Part shown: in pieces, positions 22,301-35,854 of the stretch | Numbering within the stretch: position 1 is the first letter of the stretch | How the letters are laid out: each line of letters starts with the position of its first letter | Assembly: GCA_963969495.1 (NCBI GenBank) | Contig: OZ018324.1 | Span: forward strand, 159,925,758-159,989,757 | Direction: 5' to 3' | DNA: 64,000 nt | DNA from: Ceratothoa steindachneri | Lineage: Eukaryota > Arthropoda > Malacostraca > Isopoda > Cymothoidae | Made by a program: the position numbers and the translations under genes | The notes under the pieces: model-generated | The model's database searches: none | What the model saw: only the letters and a program-made list of their open reading frames with translations | What the model was told of the DNA's origin: nothing

Positions 22301-24212
22301 GAAAAGGGACAGAACAAAAGAAAAAACATAAAAAAGGTAACCATGCAGAAAATAGGTCATTTTTTATTATTTCCTAAAAAAAAGCAAAGAACGACGAGAA
22401 TATCGCAAACAAAAGGTTTTTGAAAACGGTGTCCTGAAAAAAATGTCAAAATTAGGTAAAATGAAAATATGAAGGTATGTACATGACTCGACTAGACCCC
22501 CTTCCCCCCCCGTCTTCCGTTCCTGGGCTCCAAGAGAAAAAAAAGCCTAAAAACCATTGAAAACCACCTATAAAAATGCTATTTTAAAAGCTTACTTGTA
22601 TACAACTTATTTTAATCAAATCTATTGAAGATCAAAAGTTTTTATACGTCATAAGCCATCCAGATGACTGTCGTTAGTAAAAAAATTTAATTAAAATATA
22701 AATTGAACTATTTGAGTTCCTTCAACGGGTTTAAAAGTAAAAAAAGAGAAAAAAATAGCTGCTATTTAGTTCTAAACATCTCCAATCAAATATTCGATAC
22801 GGGGGACGAAGAAAGAATGTTAATATCTCTCAAACTTGAGCTTTACCTACGTCTCTTAATTAACGCACGATGACGACGAACTACATAAGAGATGAGACTA
22901 ATTATCGAGAGGGAAGCAAAGGAAGTCCCCCAAATATTTTGCTTTGTCTTCTCTGACGTTAGAGCTTGAGAGATGTATTTATTTTTGTTTTGGAAAAAGT
23001 CCTAGTTTTCTTCTTTTTTTCCTTCTCTATTTCTTGCTGTCTTTTTCTTCTTCTCCTTTGCAGTTAATCACATCACGTAAATTTCAGTAGAACGGTTAGT
23101 TATTAGCCCAATGTTTTTCAGCGTTTTTTTTATTTTCCTTTATTACCTAATTTGCATTTTTTTTTGTTTGTTTCTATTTTCGTATCCATATTTCATAATT
23201 AGCTAGTAATTGCTATTTGAATGAGTATGGAAATATTTTGCAAACATTTTTTAAAGAAAATGTTTGTAAGATGTCGAATGTTCTAAATACTATCATTGTA
23301 ACAAATCGCTCATTGGAGCATTTTCTGCGGAATTGCAATCCTGGCCGCCGTGCTGACGGGACTCATCTTAGCTTTTGTCCTTCCTTCTGATACCCTGTCT
23401 TCTTACCCTGCTTCCACACCTACCCTACAATCTCTCGCACAATTTTCTATGGTCAGTCTCTAATTTCACAGGGTAGACATTGACAGCTTCCTCTCACCCA
23501 ACTATCCCGGATCGGAGATAAAGGGGTAGGGGAAAACGCCTTTTTATCCTTGAGCTCCGGTGTGGGGTGGTGCGTTTTTAACAAGTTGCTTTACCCTCAC
23601 TCTCACCCTCACTTTGCTTACATACCCTTTTTCTTTCCTTTTACGGTTTATCAATTTTACGCCCAGCTCAAGGCCGGAGCCGCCATGCCGATGGGCTGCC
23701 TAACCACTGGGTGGGAGGAGTGGCCTAAAATGGCGGAAGTTGGCTTTGCCGGCCTCGGATTCACCCCTCGCAGAACGGGCTACTGCGTTGGGTGATTAGC
23801 GTTCGCGTGCTGTGATACTAATAAGGTCACCATGCCCAATGCTGACAATTTACCAAACTGCCTCGCTATTTCCCCTTTACCACCGTGATGTCTTGGGGAA
23901 AGGAGATGGCCACATGGGGGCCCTCTCTGAGATAGACATAGTCCTTGAGGTAACAGAGCTCCAGACGGTAGGATTTCCCATGGGGTAGAACCTGGGCACG
24001 GTGTCAAGGAGAGAAACCGAGTCTGCCCCTGTGCAAGCTTTTCCTCAGATGGCTCGGGGCTCCCTAGGCCTAACAAGAAGAAGGGGGATCTTCTCCCTTA
24101 GCTGGTGTCTGTGACAGAAAAGACCTTCTCCACTTCAGAGAAGGATCTTGCTGATGCCAGTCTATCTAGCCTAGTGGTTAGGAGTCCCTGACAAAGAACA
24201 AAATCGCAAGTG
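22301..24212. other. AT-rich spacer, then GC-richer leader-like region
   Basis: 22301-23330 is A/T-rich with poly-T tracts and no gene. From about 23340 the composition rises in G+C and leads into the LINE ORF1 relic. This may be its 5' untranslated region, but no boundary is visible. Open frames at 23550-23795 (plus) and 23780-24076 (minus) have no recognisable motif. Confidence 0.45.
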
Positions 24213-24235
24213 CGCAGAGCAGAGCAGAGCAGAGC
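24213..24235. repeat. (GCAGA)n short tandem repeat
   Basis: Four and a half perfect copies of a GCAGA pentamer. No associated element is evident. Confidence 0.9.
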
Positions 24236-24259
24236 TTCAATTACGTCGTACCCCCTGAT

Positions 24260-25520
24260 TCAGAGATTATCTAGCGTTTTCGAACCCGCTAGCTTTAAGC
24301 GTTTCTCATTATTCCCTCCAGTGAGGGTAGCATGTTGCCCAAGGTCAACAGGGTGCATTAAAGGACAGCACAAGATAGCGTGATTAGTAGAGAGCCAAAG
24401 GTGACCTGTTTATCGGAAGGGAGTCATCTGGCAAATGCGATGAATCCCTCCGAGGTGGCCATGATTAGTGCCCTTCAGACACTTGATGGCACACCGGTAA
24501 GGGTGACGACACATTCTACCATGAACTTCGTAAAAGAAGTGGTTTATGAGAGAGAACTCGTGGACTACTACAAAGATGACATCACGTTAGAGCTGATCGA
24601 CCATAGAGCGTTCAATTTCGAACGTGTGGTGAGAAAAAAGGGAGGGGCCTCTAGACCCACCCCTACACTCTTAGTCACGTTTAAATGTGACAAGCTTGCT
24701 GAGTTGGTGCATGCTGTTGATATCGCTATCGCAGAAAAGCATTCGTGACACTGCGGTGGAGGTACTAATACTGCCATCGCTTTAGCCATACAAATTGCTT
24801 CTGTAAACGTGCGAAGTCGGGATTACCCGAAGTCTGTATAAGTTGCTCCAAGGCAGCAAACGATAAGTCCAAATTGTGTGTGGCCAAGTGTGTCAATTGC
24901 GGAGAGTCGTACCCGGCTTCTTCGAAACAATGTGGTGCGTATCTTCTTGAGAAGAAAACCCTGGTGGTTCAGGCCCAGGGTCGTCTCTGATTTCGCGAGG
25001 CTAAGGACTTGGTCCTGGCGCGCTTGGCACCCAGTCCCGGCTAAAACCAAGGCTACGCCCCCTTTCCTTAGGGTGACCGTTTTCCGTAAAGAGAAACGGT
25101 CGTGCCCCTCTCCAGAGACGTTCGACTCACAAGAGGCAACCCCCCTGAAGTTGATCGTGAGGCCATCTTCAGGGGTTCTTATAGCTGCCCCACGAAAGGA
25201 TGACAGCATTAAAGGAGCTTCGGCTCCTACGCCCAGAGCAAATGCTAGGCTGAATGACTCCAAGACGGTGAATCGTCTAAATGAGGGACTCCCGCCTCCA
25301 AAGCCGCCCCTCCTGCCAAACGGATTGTTTTTCAACGGATTGTTTACAGGTGAAAGTACTGGCCAAAAACGACCTGGAAGACTTGCATGGTGTAGAGAGA
25401 AAACATCTTAATCTTATTTTCTTATCGACAGTAAGGAGAATGGTATATCTATGTAATTTTTACAGTTCAATTTTGGAGGACGTTTGTACTGCCAAAACCC
25501 GCTGCTGTACCGACTAACTA
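24260..25520 (+). pseudogene. Jockey-type LINE ORF1 (nucleic-acid-binding Gag-like protein) relic
   Basis: The open segment 24380-24748 encodes a 122-residue piece ending PTPTLLVTFKCDKLAELVHA, the TLLVTF block that precedes the zinc knuckles in Gag-like ORF1 proteins of jockey-type LINEs. After a frame change, 24810-24990 encodes the cysteine region: LPEVCISCSKAAND, then CVAKCVNCGESYPASSKQC, where the usual CGG.HPAS block has Tyr for His. A proline-rich low-complexity tail follows to about 25400. Such proteins package element RNA. No ORF2 follows, so the copy is 3' truncated. The long minus-strand frame 24823-25335 is a shadow. Confidence 0.65.
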
Positions 25521-26049
25521 TACTTCAAGCTGTTAGATCTTTGCCAAGCAGAAAATAATCGACCTGTAACGAAAAATATCATTTAAAAAAGTAGCGGCTA
25601 TTTTCTAGCCCACCCTGTACCTTTTCAAGTTGGCTTCAAGGTCTTTTAAATTAACGTAGACCAGGGTTAGCATTATTCAAGAGAGTTGCGTTTCATTCCA
25701 TTATCAAGGACACAAGCCTCCTCTGTATATTTGAGGACCTTGTACATATGTATATCACGACCAATAATTTTTCCTGTTTCACCATGAAATCCTTTAAAAA
25801 TGGCTGGTTGTAGATATACCTTTTCGTTTTTTTTGTTTTTTTTGCTTTTTGTTGATGAATTAATAATATTATAATTTATAGTTCATATAATTTCACATCA
25901 GAAAATGTAATTTATTTTTAACAAATTTTAGGACTTCTTCAAAATGAATATTTACGCTTGATGAAAATTAAAATTTATGCTTCAACTTCCTCGAAGACAA
26001 TTAGAGACACGTGACCATCAAAAAGGAAGTGTAAATAAATGTATAGACA
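25521..26049. other. Gene-free AT-rich spacer
   Basis: AT-rich, with T-runs near 25830. I see nothing else in it. Confidence 0.5.
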
Positions 26050-26416
26050 AGTAACTAAGTAACACAGATAGACGAGTAACCTTTGTAGGTCAAATGAGTG
26101 GAAGTGGACAGACGAGTGAGCTTCTGAATGCATATGAAAACGAGTGACATTCGTAGTGCAAGTGAAAAGAGCTGTACATAAGAGTGACCTTCAAAGGTCA
26201 AGCGTAGAGAACTGTATAGATCAATGATCTTTGTAACATAAATGTAAAGTTGAGGGCAGACATGTGTTCTTCGTATGCCAAGTAGAAAGAAGTGACGTGA
26301 CGAATGACCTTCATAAGGCAAGTGCAAATCAGTGTATATACGAGTGACCTTGGTAAGGCAAAAACGAAGAAGTGTACAGAGGAGTGACGTTCGTAAGGCA
26401 AGTGCAAGGGATTATA
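26050..26416. repeat. Degenerate minisatellite, about 41-bp unit
   Basis: Roughly eight to nine diverged units resembling GACGAGTGACCTTCGTAAGG plus CAAGTGNAAAGAAGTGTA. The GAGTGAC word recurs at about 40-bp steps (near 26072, 26113, 26180, 26299, 26341, 26380). The minus-strand open frames here follow from the period and are not genes. Confidence 0.75.
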
Positions 26417-27856
26417 AAGGCAACTTAAATTTTCGATCTCGATAGTAACCTTCGTCTTCCTTTATTCTTGTCCTGTCTACCAAAAGAGAAAAATTTGCAT
26501 TCCTATTTTTAAGATCCATTGCTCCCTTACAGGAATTCGTTCCTGGGTGCACATGTACTTTTCTGGTTCCGTAAAGATCATAAGTACAAAATCTTTTTAT
26601 TTTTCTCCGTCTGTTTTATTCTATTTCTTCTTCTATTCTTCATCTTCTATATCTCTTTTACTTTCTTTTTGTATATTTCGTGACTGAGAGGTTTGTATGA
26701 AGAGATCTGTAAAGAAGTGGTGAAGACAGATTATGTGAAAATGTGTGAAAGATATATAGCCGCAGATTGTCACCGTTTTCATCTAACGAAGTTAACCAGA
26801 AATAAAATGAGATTGGACAAGGTTGAAAGTGTCACACATTTTCGCATGCTCTGTCAATACCTCTTCCTTACAGATATCTTTCAACAAAAGCTTCATGACG
26901 GAGAAAAGATTGTTTTTTTCTTTTTTTTCTATTTTACCACCACCAGCGCACAAAGGGAGTTCAGGTTTGTTCCAGTAGGGTATCTAGGCTGGATCTGACA
27001 TCTGGACGATTGCGTGCACTCTCATCACCCACCTCCATATCTGCGTGCCCTCCAGGCCTCAGTGACTGCAGTGTGTGTTATTCCGGTTCCATTGGGCTCA
27101 AGTGAACCTGCAGCTATTTATCTCCCGCCACTCCATTTTTACTTATTTCATATTCATCACTTTCCTCAGCAATTTCATCTCTTTACAAACTTATGGCAAA
27201 ATACTCTCGTTGGTTTATCCTTTTAAAAAATCCCTTCATCTACCTTCCCTCCATACCATACATTTTCTTTAAAAACATACCCTCTTTGGTTAACCAGTTT
27301 CTTGCTCTTCTCATTTTTTTATTTCTCACCCTCCACTATTTCTCGCCCCCATTTAGCCAGCTCAGACTATTTGTGAACTTACGGCACAAATAAAATGGAA
27401 GGAAGGCAGTAATCATTAATTGAATTATTACCATCAAATTATCTTTGTAATTATCGACTCAATGACTTCTAAGAAGAGAAATTGTGAGGAAGAGAGACGA
27501 AAAGTATGTGCCACAAAAACAAAGAATAGTGAAAAAAATTAACCTGGTTAATTTAATCTCTGTACTGGAGCCTAGTGAGTTTTTTACCTAGATGTTTAAG
27601 TTCAAAATAGAGGAGATAAAGATAAGAACTTCTTGTGGGGTAAAGTTCACACAAGTGGAGATAAAGGTAAAAACTTCTTGTGGGGTAATTATATTTAATA
27701 CGTTAAAATTTGATAGTTGAAAGTGGAAACCAACGAAGGTACATCGCAGAGATGATTTGTATTGAGAAAGATCTCTAAAGCAAGTTGTAAAAATAAAGGA
27801 AGTGACTATGTGAAGAAGATATACACTGAAGTACTAACACTCATTATACAGGTATC
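26417..27856. other. Intergenic DNA with a diverged dispersed-repeat segment
   Basis: Pyrimidine-rich sequence. Two phrases, GTGAAAATGTGTGAAAGATA (about 26735) and CTGCAGCTATTTATCTCCC (about 27110), recur in diverged form at about 49345 and 48868, and the second also near 35648. This marks an unnamed dispersed repeat. No coding region is supported. Confidence 0.45.
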
Positions 27857-28832
27857 TAGTATTGTGTGGGAGCCTCTCTTACCAGAGGAATTGTAGGAAT
27901 TCGACCTGCCATCGATTCCACATGTGGACGGAAGACCTCTAGGAAGATGTTGAGCCATTCCATCTCGATAGCTGCTCACAGTTTTCAGATATATTTGAAG
28001 GTGCCGAATATTGGGCGCGAATAGACTTTGCCAAAATGTCCCATAAATGATCGATTGGTTTCTTGTCGGGGAAACGTGAACCTTTCGGCGGAATTCTTCA
28101 GATGGTTCCTAGAATAAATCTGGGCGACCTAAGCTCGATGACATGTTCCATCATCCTGCGGAAATATTTCCTCTTTTTAGAGGGGATAAATGAGGTCCAC
28201 AACTGAATGAAATTGTTCCAAAGCAGTAAAATAATCGGACAACAGTCAATTATGTGTTTGGTGGAACAGCGGAACTAACCCGTGCCAGCTGAATGCACAT
28301 CAAACCAGAATGGAACCACCACTAGACTCTACGAACTCTTGCTGTAAACAATGGTTCTTGGCCTCGTGTGATCTGCCACACCCAAGCCCCACCATTAACC
28401 CAAAACAACTAGAACCATGACTCATCGCACCAAGTCATATGTTGCTAGTTCTCCAATGTCAATTAGCGACATGACCACCCCAGATGCGGTGCTGAATGAC
28501 CTGATAGTTATGGGTTTAGTACAGATTGATTGAATATTGATGCGATTTGAGACACTGTTGCTTGTCTGTTACCGTGGATAATTGTAGGTTGAAAGCCGCT
28601 GGTTGCGATCATTAAGCATCCATGGTCGTCCACTGGGCTTTTCACGTGGGTGGTAGTGAGAAACTATCGATACATAGGTGACAGCGTAGAAAGAGAGATG
28701 GTGAATGTCCACCCGTAGAGTTTCAGAAATGCAATATCCCATCGGTCTGATACCCACTATCATACCTCGCCCGAACTCCGATAATTCACGTCGAATTGCC
28801 ATTAGCAGACAAGCCAATGTGTTCATAGTCAC
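27857..28832 (-). pseudogene. Tc1-like transposase relic
   Basis: Minus-strand Tc1-like transposase of about normal length (325 codons) with many stops and frame changes. The N-terminus has RRELSEFGRGMIVGIRPMGY (helix-turn-helix region) and EKPSGRPWMLNDRNQR, the GRPR linker. The centre reads GQEPLFTARVRRV.WWFHSGL (G-rich MVWG region decayed). Near 28060, PIDHLWDILAKSIRAQ marks the third catalytic block, preceded by the remains of the C-H-R-A-R block. The C-terminus VESMAGRIPTIP and REAPTQY ends at the stop 27857-27859. It belongs to a Tc1 lineage widespread in arthropods. I could not define terminal repeats. Inactive. Confidence 0.7.
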
Positions 28833-31800
28833 CCCAGAGATCTGAGATCACAACTGAGGCAGGTTTGAGAATTTCCATGACGTCACGGTACGCTGGCGCT
28901 GCCCACCATCACCTTTATGAGTAAATACTTCTATGTCATGATTTGGAGCACTTTGGTGGAGAGCCACAGATCCTCGTCCCAGATGTCAGCTCTAACATCA
29001 GTAACTTTAAAAAGTGCAAAATCCAACGAGAACATCTCAATCAAGACGAGTGATATCCCTTCGTTGATCCTCTTTGTTTCTTTCTTTATTTAAATAATAA
29101 TAATAAATTCTCGTTTAATTTTACAAAAGGTAAGAACGCGCATCAGTTTCTATGAGTAAAAGACCACCACCACCACCTTGGTGACAGTTAGGCGTCATAG
29201 AAGGCAACGAATCTCTACTTCCACCCATTTATGAAATGGGAAGAGACGATGGGGGGAGACGACCCACTCCTTTAAGATAAGAATCTCATGAACGTATTCA
29301 ATGACATTGGGTCGATTCGGCGTACATGCCGGGCCTTTAGATAGATATCACATGTTTATCAAATTATCTCTCCTTTGTTTGTTTGGATTCAACGCTTAGC
29401 GATTGAGCACGATGGTTATGATACTGCTAATACCATTACTAATACAATTTTTAATAGTGGAGTAGAAGGTTTCATCTTAAATAACCACTACTCAAGCTAT
29501 AAACGTCAAAATTTAGATGGTCATTGACAGTTTCAGTTTAGATGTTTGTCAGGTGGTTGTAGAGAAACATATATTTTAGATGTGCAATTTCAGTTAATAT
29601 TTTTTTCATTACAAAACTCAAAATCCTTAAAATAACTATATTTTGGCTACGATATAATAAATATTATCTTCCCTTCAGTGTGACAGACTTTTAGTGAGAA
29701 GTAAAAAAAGAATTTAAAAGGTGGCAAAAAAATTCGGTAAAATTTGGTTGAAATCGGAAGATTCTCAAATTTCGAAAAATCTTGGCGATTGGGTAAATTA
29801 GCTAATTATGAGATTTTCATATTTCTCTATATGTTAAATAAGGTGTTTAAGTCTTCCAAAATATTATGTGGGCAATCAATATATAAAATAAAGAAGGAAA
29901 AATGAAATATATCTTGATTTAACCTTAGTTTATAAGAATTTATGATATAGATTATGTCATTTTTAAGACAAAATTTTAGTTTTTTAAGACCAAGCTTTTT
30001 TGTTGACAAAATTTTAGTTTTTTAAGACCAAGCTTTTTTTTGACAAAATTTTCCGAGAACCAATTTTTATGACCACATATTTCTCCTAATTTGAGAAAAA
30101 AAATTTCAAGGCAGCATTTAACACAATTTAGTCTTCCGATTTTCAATACCTTGAAATTCTGAATTGGATTGAAATATAGGCAATTCCTAGTTGTTGCTTC
30201 TTTAGCTTCGAAAAATTAACGCAATAGGTTTTGAGTCAATCTGGCTATCACGGAAAAGTTCTAGGGCCACTCCAATAACTTGCAATTAGGAGTGGTCCAA
30301 TGGAGTCTAGATGAAGCTCTTTACCTAGAAAAGGATGTTAGCGTCGAGTTGATACCCGGAGGTATTAGGGAAATATCCCTCCCCCCCCATCCTTTCAATT
30401 CCGGTAAAGATCTTTCAGAAAATTTTATCTGCAGAGATTGCTTGACTAACTGTGGAATCGATTTAGAACCCTGATTCTCGGACGAGTACCTCAAAGGATG
30501 ATTCAGGTTTTGAGTAACCATTAAATGAAATTTGCTGAAATACTGCAAGGAGTTATTTTTGAATCTCTATTCATCATGGATGTAGGCAATACAGGTATTA
30601 ATTTTTTGATTATTCAACCGAAATTTACAAGACTCACAAGCCTATTGGAAAGGTAACCTGAGATGAAAAATGAAACTAAAAAAGAACATAAACATGCTTG
30701 TTCACTGGTTTGGCTAGTGAAAAAATATCATACTAGCAAAATAACAGTGATTAAGAATTGGATTCAGAAATCAAGATTCATTTTCACTGTAGCTAGATCT
30801 ACATTAAGCTTTGAAAAAGATTGAAATTGACCAAAAATGTGGACAACGCACTGGATTTATAGGGTTTTTGAAAAAGCAGACAACAGACCTCGCTAGTTTG
30901 TTTGACCACTGTCCTAATTTATTTGTTGTTTTTTCTGAAAATATTAACATATAGATAACATTGTTGTCCTTTTTCAAGTATTTATTCAATCTATTCTCTA
31001 ATCTGCTTAACAACATAGGCAGAAAGAGCATTTTGCTTTGACCATATAAGTGGTGCTTCAGATTGGTGGGTTAACCTTACCATATAAATATAGACTATTT
31101 TTAATAATGTGTAGTTTAGTTCTGATTTGTCTATTTGCAAACAGATCTACAAATCATTTTAAGATTTCTCCATGTTCTATCGAATTCCTATGTAGTCAAA
31201 GGATCAAGAAAATATTATTCCTAAGAGAAAAAGAAATGTTTAATTTTGGTAAATTTGGGAAGTGCTCATCTCAACTAATGATTATTAGGAGACTATGTAT
31301 TTACTAGGTTTGGTTAGTTGATGAAAAAATAATCAAACAACTTAACACTTCCAAAAACAATATTCACATTTAAGGAGTAGTCAACTTTGATCGATCTGTC
31401 TGAGTCACAAATCGTGCAAAGAAAGACTCATCTTACTTCTCTTGGAAACAATATAATTGGTAAGAGAACTAATTCGCCTAAATAAAATCCTGAAGGGTTT
31501 TGACAATGTTAAAATGGAAACTTATTTCATTTGGAAGCGTTGGAAGGAACAAAAAACAAAGGATGTGAGCTGTGATCGCCAAAAGTTGGAACATATTATT
31601 TTTAGTATTTTAAATAAAAAGAAAACTTTTGGAGTGATTTAGTCAAAATGGTTGCTAATGGCAACCCTGGAAATGCTCTCCAGAAATGCCTGGAAGATAA
31701 AAAATGGTTAGGTAATAAATTGCTAATGAATAAATGTCGTTTTTAGGAGACATAAAGATGATTGGTTAGAGATGTAACCATGTTTCCAAATTATTCAAAC

Positions 31801-31959
31801 TATTTAAAGGTAACAGTAGTAATACTTAATTTAAGTTGTAATAATGTCTAGGTCCCTTTCAAACTAGTAATACTTAGTTTTTTTACGGCACGAAAATGAT
31901 GGTTGGGCTTACATATGAACTTTTTGAAGGCGACATCTGACGTCTGGATATAGCTTCAT
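28833..31959. other. Intergenic DNA without recognised genes
   Basis: About 3.1 kb. It holds one 38-bp tandem duplication (29967-30042) and AT-rich sequence. Short frames at 30280-30474, 31050-31307 and 31457-31642 (plus) have no recognisable motif. The last could be decayed N-terminal sequence of the mariner relic that follows, but this is not supported. Confidence 0.45.
29967..30042. repeat. 38-bp tandem duplication
   Basis: Two copies of GACAAAATTTTAGTTTTTTA followed by AGACCAAGC and a T-run, starting at 29967 and 30005. A third, partial start (GACAAAATTTT) follows at 30042. Confidence 0.85.
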
Positions 31960-32345
31960 CTTTCATAGGCTCAAAAGGCCCGTATTATATTTGTTGAGAA
32001 AATTGTTACGGGAGATGAAAAAAAATTTAATGCAATATTAATCGCAATGAATAATGGTTTGATTGTAAACAAAAACTCATTTCTACTCCTAGACTTGTCC
32101 TTCAAGAGAAAAGGGCAATGCTTTGTATTTGTTGATATGTGAAAAGAATTATTCATTATGAGCTCCAAAATAATAAGCAAAGAGTTACTGCAGAACTTCC
32201 TATATGTGAAAAAGTACAACTTCTAAATGAAGCTCATGAATAAAATGATTCTTCATTGCTCAACCGAAAGATTTTCTTCCTCCTCCATTGCAATGTACGA
32301 ACACACGTGGCATGTTTGACCCAATAAAAAAATTAATGCGTTATG
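31960..32345 (+). pseudogene. Mariner-like transposase relic (central part)
   Basis: Plus strand. VEKIVTGDEKKF (GDE at 32011-32019) is the first catalytic block (IVTGDEKWI in mariners). Then, with a frame change, LVLQEKRAMLCICXYVKRII (compare KVMLCIWWDWKGII), HYEL, then SLLNRKIFFLLHCNVRTH, where the second catalytic Asp (expected FHQDNARPH) is Cys. The third Asp block was not found. Clear homology but heavily decayed, with both ends unrecognisable. Confidence 0.65.
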
Positions 32346-32617
32346 TACTTTGGGAAGTTCTTACATATCTTTCATATTTACTGCACCTCACTTCATGTTA
32401 TTAGTATTTAGTTAAATCATTTAAACCTCACCTAAAGGACAAAGTTCATTCAAGTATTAGTGTGCTGATATAAGATATAAAATCATATATCCCATAAAAT
32501 TCAAATGAATTTGTTGGTCAAGGCTGGGTCCTTGCTTTTGCCCCACGACATTCACCCACGCAGAAGGCATGCCCGTGCAACCAAGGAACCTTGAGGCAGA
32601 GCTTCTGGCTGCCTTTA

Positions 32618-32618
32618 T

Positions 32619-32651
<33 letters not shown>

Positions 32652-32660
32652 TGTCTGTGT
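32618..32660. repeat. (GT)n microsatellite
   Basis: Uninterrupted GT run followed by a CTGTCTGTGTGGGTGGGTGG variant tract. Open frames on both strands over it (runs of Cys-Val or Thr-His) are artefacts of the repeat. Confidence 0.95.
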
Positions 32661-34904
32661 GGGTGGGTGGGGTGTATCGTGCCTTCTTCGGTGGTTTTCC
32701 AGATATGAGCTCACATGTCTCCTTTTCTCTTTTTACGGCCAGCAACACTCCATGGGAAAGTACTTCCTCTCCAAGAAGGGCCACGCCAGACTCTCAGAAT
32801 GTGTGGAGAAATAAAACCGGCTCTTCAAGAAGCAGTTCAGATCAGTCAAGCCAGAGTTAATATTATTCCCGCACCTACCGAGAAGACTAGGCATTATGCT
32901 TGTCCCAATCTGAGACACTCCTATCTCTAGCTGGTATCCGTAGTAACGGCTTCTGCTAACTAGGCCATTCTCCTCTCAACTACTTCTCTATTACTCGGCA
33001 GGTTTTTCACACGCGTTTCTCGAATAACTTCTCTGAGCTCAAAGAGGATTTGACTCATTTCGCGAGTTAATGTTAATATTAACATACGATTAAAAATATA
33101 ATATATAAATTCATATCTAATTTTTATTTATTTAAATCTCTTTTATAGGTGGATCGACCCCATATGGATTATATGTAGGCACCGATACTTAAGTGAATAG
33201 TAGCGAAGTAACTCTTATTGAAATGAATATATCCATCTTTTATTTTACTTTATCATTATCGTCAAGAGTATCCATTCAACGTCCTCTAAATTTATTTTGA
33301 GCATTCAATGCCTTTGTTGATTTGGGAGGAAAATCAAAGCATAAACAAATAAGTCGCACTGGCATACAACTTAGTGCCAGTAATGGTCACAAAATTTTTT
33401 TAGGGTATCCACTACCTTTTAAACGATGTGGAAGCATTGTCAATGATGATTGGAACCACCTTGAATAAATGTATTTTTCTTGTATATTAAAAATGATTTT
33501 ACTTTAAATTAAAAAAAAACAACATCAATGTTTTGACAACCTAATTTTACGTAAAAGGCTGGCCTAAAGTGAGTTAAATGATTTAGTTCGATCGCATGAA
33601 TCATGAAGAAACTATCAAAAGAAACTAGGAAGTCATTTTGTAATATACGACCCAAGGAGACAACGAGCGTTCGTTGGCTACGTCTTCAACCCTCGACTTT
33701 CTTTGAATTCAGAACGCCAATAAACCGTCCATCAAATGCGAATACTTTTTTTTTATTTGATTCCTTCTTTACATTTTTGTATCCTTATATTCTAAGCTAT
33801 ATTTCTCTGCTTCTCTTGTTTCTCTCATTTGGTTTTATTTTAGCCATGCATTTTGCTTCTGTATCTTTCTGCCTTTGCTTCTCTCTCCCATTGTAATAGT
33901 ATCTATTATTGTTTATCTTGCATCTAGATTTCTTCTGCAGCGTTTTGCAATTCATTTGCTCTAATATTTTGCTGAATTCATCTTTGTTTCTCAATAATGT
34001 GCTTTTGATTACTCATCTTTAGATGATTCTTATTCCCGGCTAAAACATGAAACAGGTTCTTTATATTTCCCCCTCCCTAAGGAACTAGATTGGTACTATA
34101 CATATATAAATTTCGAGAAAGCGAAGAAATTTATTCGGCTCTGGAATGAGCAAGGCAGAGTTGGTCCTGTCAGACGTGCTCATATTCACCCTTTGGCCCC
34201 CCCTGAGCGAAGACCAAATTGGCACCTGTGAAAAGTGTCAAAATGAGCGCTCTGGGGCGTCATCTGGCACCGACATCCCCCAATACACTTTTAGAGAATC
34301 GTTGCTGCTTTTGGCGGCGTCAATGACTACGACACGGGTGACAGAAGTCGAGCGATCAAAGAAGCTCGGTGGCAAATTGCGACAGACTAATTCTTAGGCG
34401 GGTGAATAAGGCAAAGAAAACGGTAAAATTAGCTTGGTTTCAGTTTTTAATGCAAGTGGCATTTTCTCGTTTATTTGGACACCTTTTTACTCAGTTTCGA
34501 AGAAAACGGGTGGAGGAGAGTTAGTTGTGAGGGGAATGGCGTTGCTTCAAACGGCTTCGAAATTAAGATGAAAGATGTAAACTGTGAGAGTGAGCAGGGA
34601 AGGGGTCTTTTAACAAGAGTCCTGGAGTTTTTTTTAACAAATTCTAGGAATTCTTAACATCATATCGGTACATTGCTACCCTAGTTTCATGTTAACTATT
34701 AATAGAGGTGCATAAAGTCTGTTTACTACACTACTCGGATATGTTAAAAAAAAGAAATAAGCCTCAATTTGTGGCGTATTAAAAGAAAGGAGAGATTGTA
34801 AAGGGTGGAGATGTTATAAGAGATGCCTAATTTTTCCTCCCAACCACACTGATTAAACTTTATCTAGATGCAGACGTTATTTTTCGAATTTTAAGTGTAA
34901 CTAC

Positions 34905-34982
34905 TACTACTAATAGAATAATTATAATAATAATTTTGGTAATAATAATAATAATATTAATAATAATAATTTCTTAATTCAC
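34905..34982. repeat. (AAT)n imperfect microsatellite
   Basis: Imperfect TAA/AAT trinucleotide runs interrupted by TTTTGG and TACTAC. Confidence 0.9.
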
Positions 34983-35426
34983 CTTACTGCCTTCAGTGGA
35001 CATGCCCTCGTTGGTTAGTTGTTTATTTTTTCTTAATTAAAAATTTCCTCTAAACCGAATTTCTGCTGCAGTCTTGAAAGGAGCACCAAGTAGTCTCCTC
35101 TATATAAAACAGAAGTCAGATATTTTCTAGACATTTCCACATGCCTTTTCTCACCACTTTCTTCGGGGAAATTTTTCACACAAAATTTCTGGCAGAGTTG
35201 CCCTCGTTGGTTTTCCCCTTCTTATTTTTTAATAAAATACAAACATCTTGCAAGGGGCTTCTTACCATACAGTGACGTGGATGTTTAGGTATCGGCGCTT
35301 GTGCGTCGTCGTTTGTGGATGTTTTGAATGCACCTACCACACACACATCACCACCATCACAGCAGTTATGTATCATAATCTGTATCATTTTCAACCATTT
35401 CATGATAGCAAAGTTCACTAAATTAT

Positions 35427-35457
35427 ACTCACTCATTCACTCACTCACTCACTCTCA
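35427..35457. repeat. (TCAC)n tetranucleotide repeat
   Basis: About seven TCAC/ACTC units with one TTCAC variant. Confidence 0.85.
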
Positions 35458-35854
35458 CCCATTACACTCGCTTAATTTCCTGCTGGTTAATTAACTAATT
35501 TTAATACTTACTCACCTGCATTTACTCGCAAGGGGTCATGTGTAGAAAGTGCATCCTTGCAGCGGTATATATCCTTAAGGATTGTGTGCCCTCCATCCCC
35601 CAACAACCGCAGTTTCTCCTTCCAACTATTTAGTCTGTCGAGGAGGCTGCAGCTATTTATCTTTCACACCTTTTCACTCTTTTTACAGATCTCTCTTTAC
35701 ATACTTTTGCCCTCGTTAGTAAAGACTTTAAATACAATGAAAAAGGATATTAATTTAATTATTAATGCTTTTCTCTTTAATCAGACAACGTTTTGCCAAT
35801 TTTTCCCCCAAAGACCCTCAATTGCCTTTAATGGGCCTCAATTTATGTGCTCTT

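Larger units (their letters stand above)
32661..35854. other. Intergenic DNA with short simple repeats
   Basis: No gene recognised. The plus-strand frame 34146-34397 (83 codons, GC-richer than its surroundings) and the minus frame 35176-35436 have no known motif. The phrase GCCCTCGTTGGTT occurs at about 35005 and 35210, and an AGCTATTTATCT-type repeat segment starts near 35648. Confidence 0.45.

Noticed and set aside
24823..25335. 170-codon minus-strand open frame
   Set aside because: Antisense shadow of the plus-strand LINE ORF1 with its cysteine motifs.
32518..32860. Open frames rich in Cys-Val and Thr-His
   Set aside because: They read through the (GT)n microsatellite and have no conserved flank.
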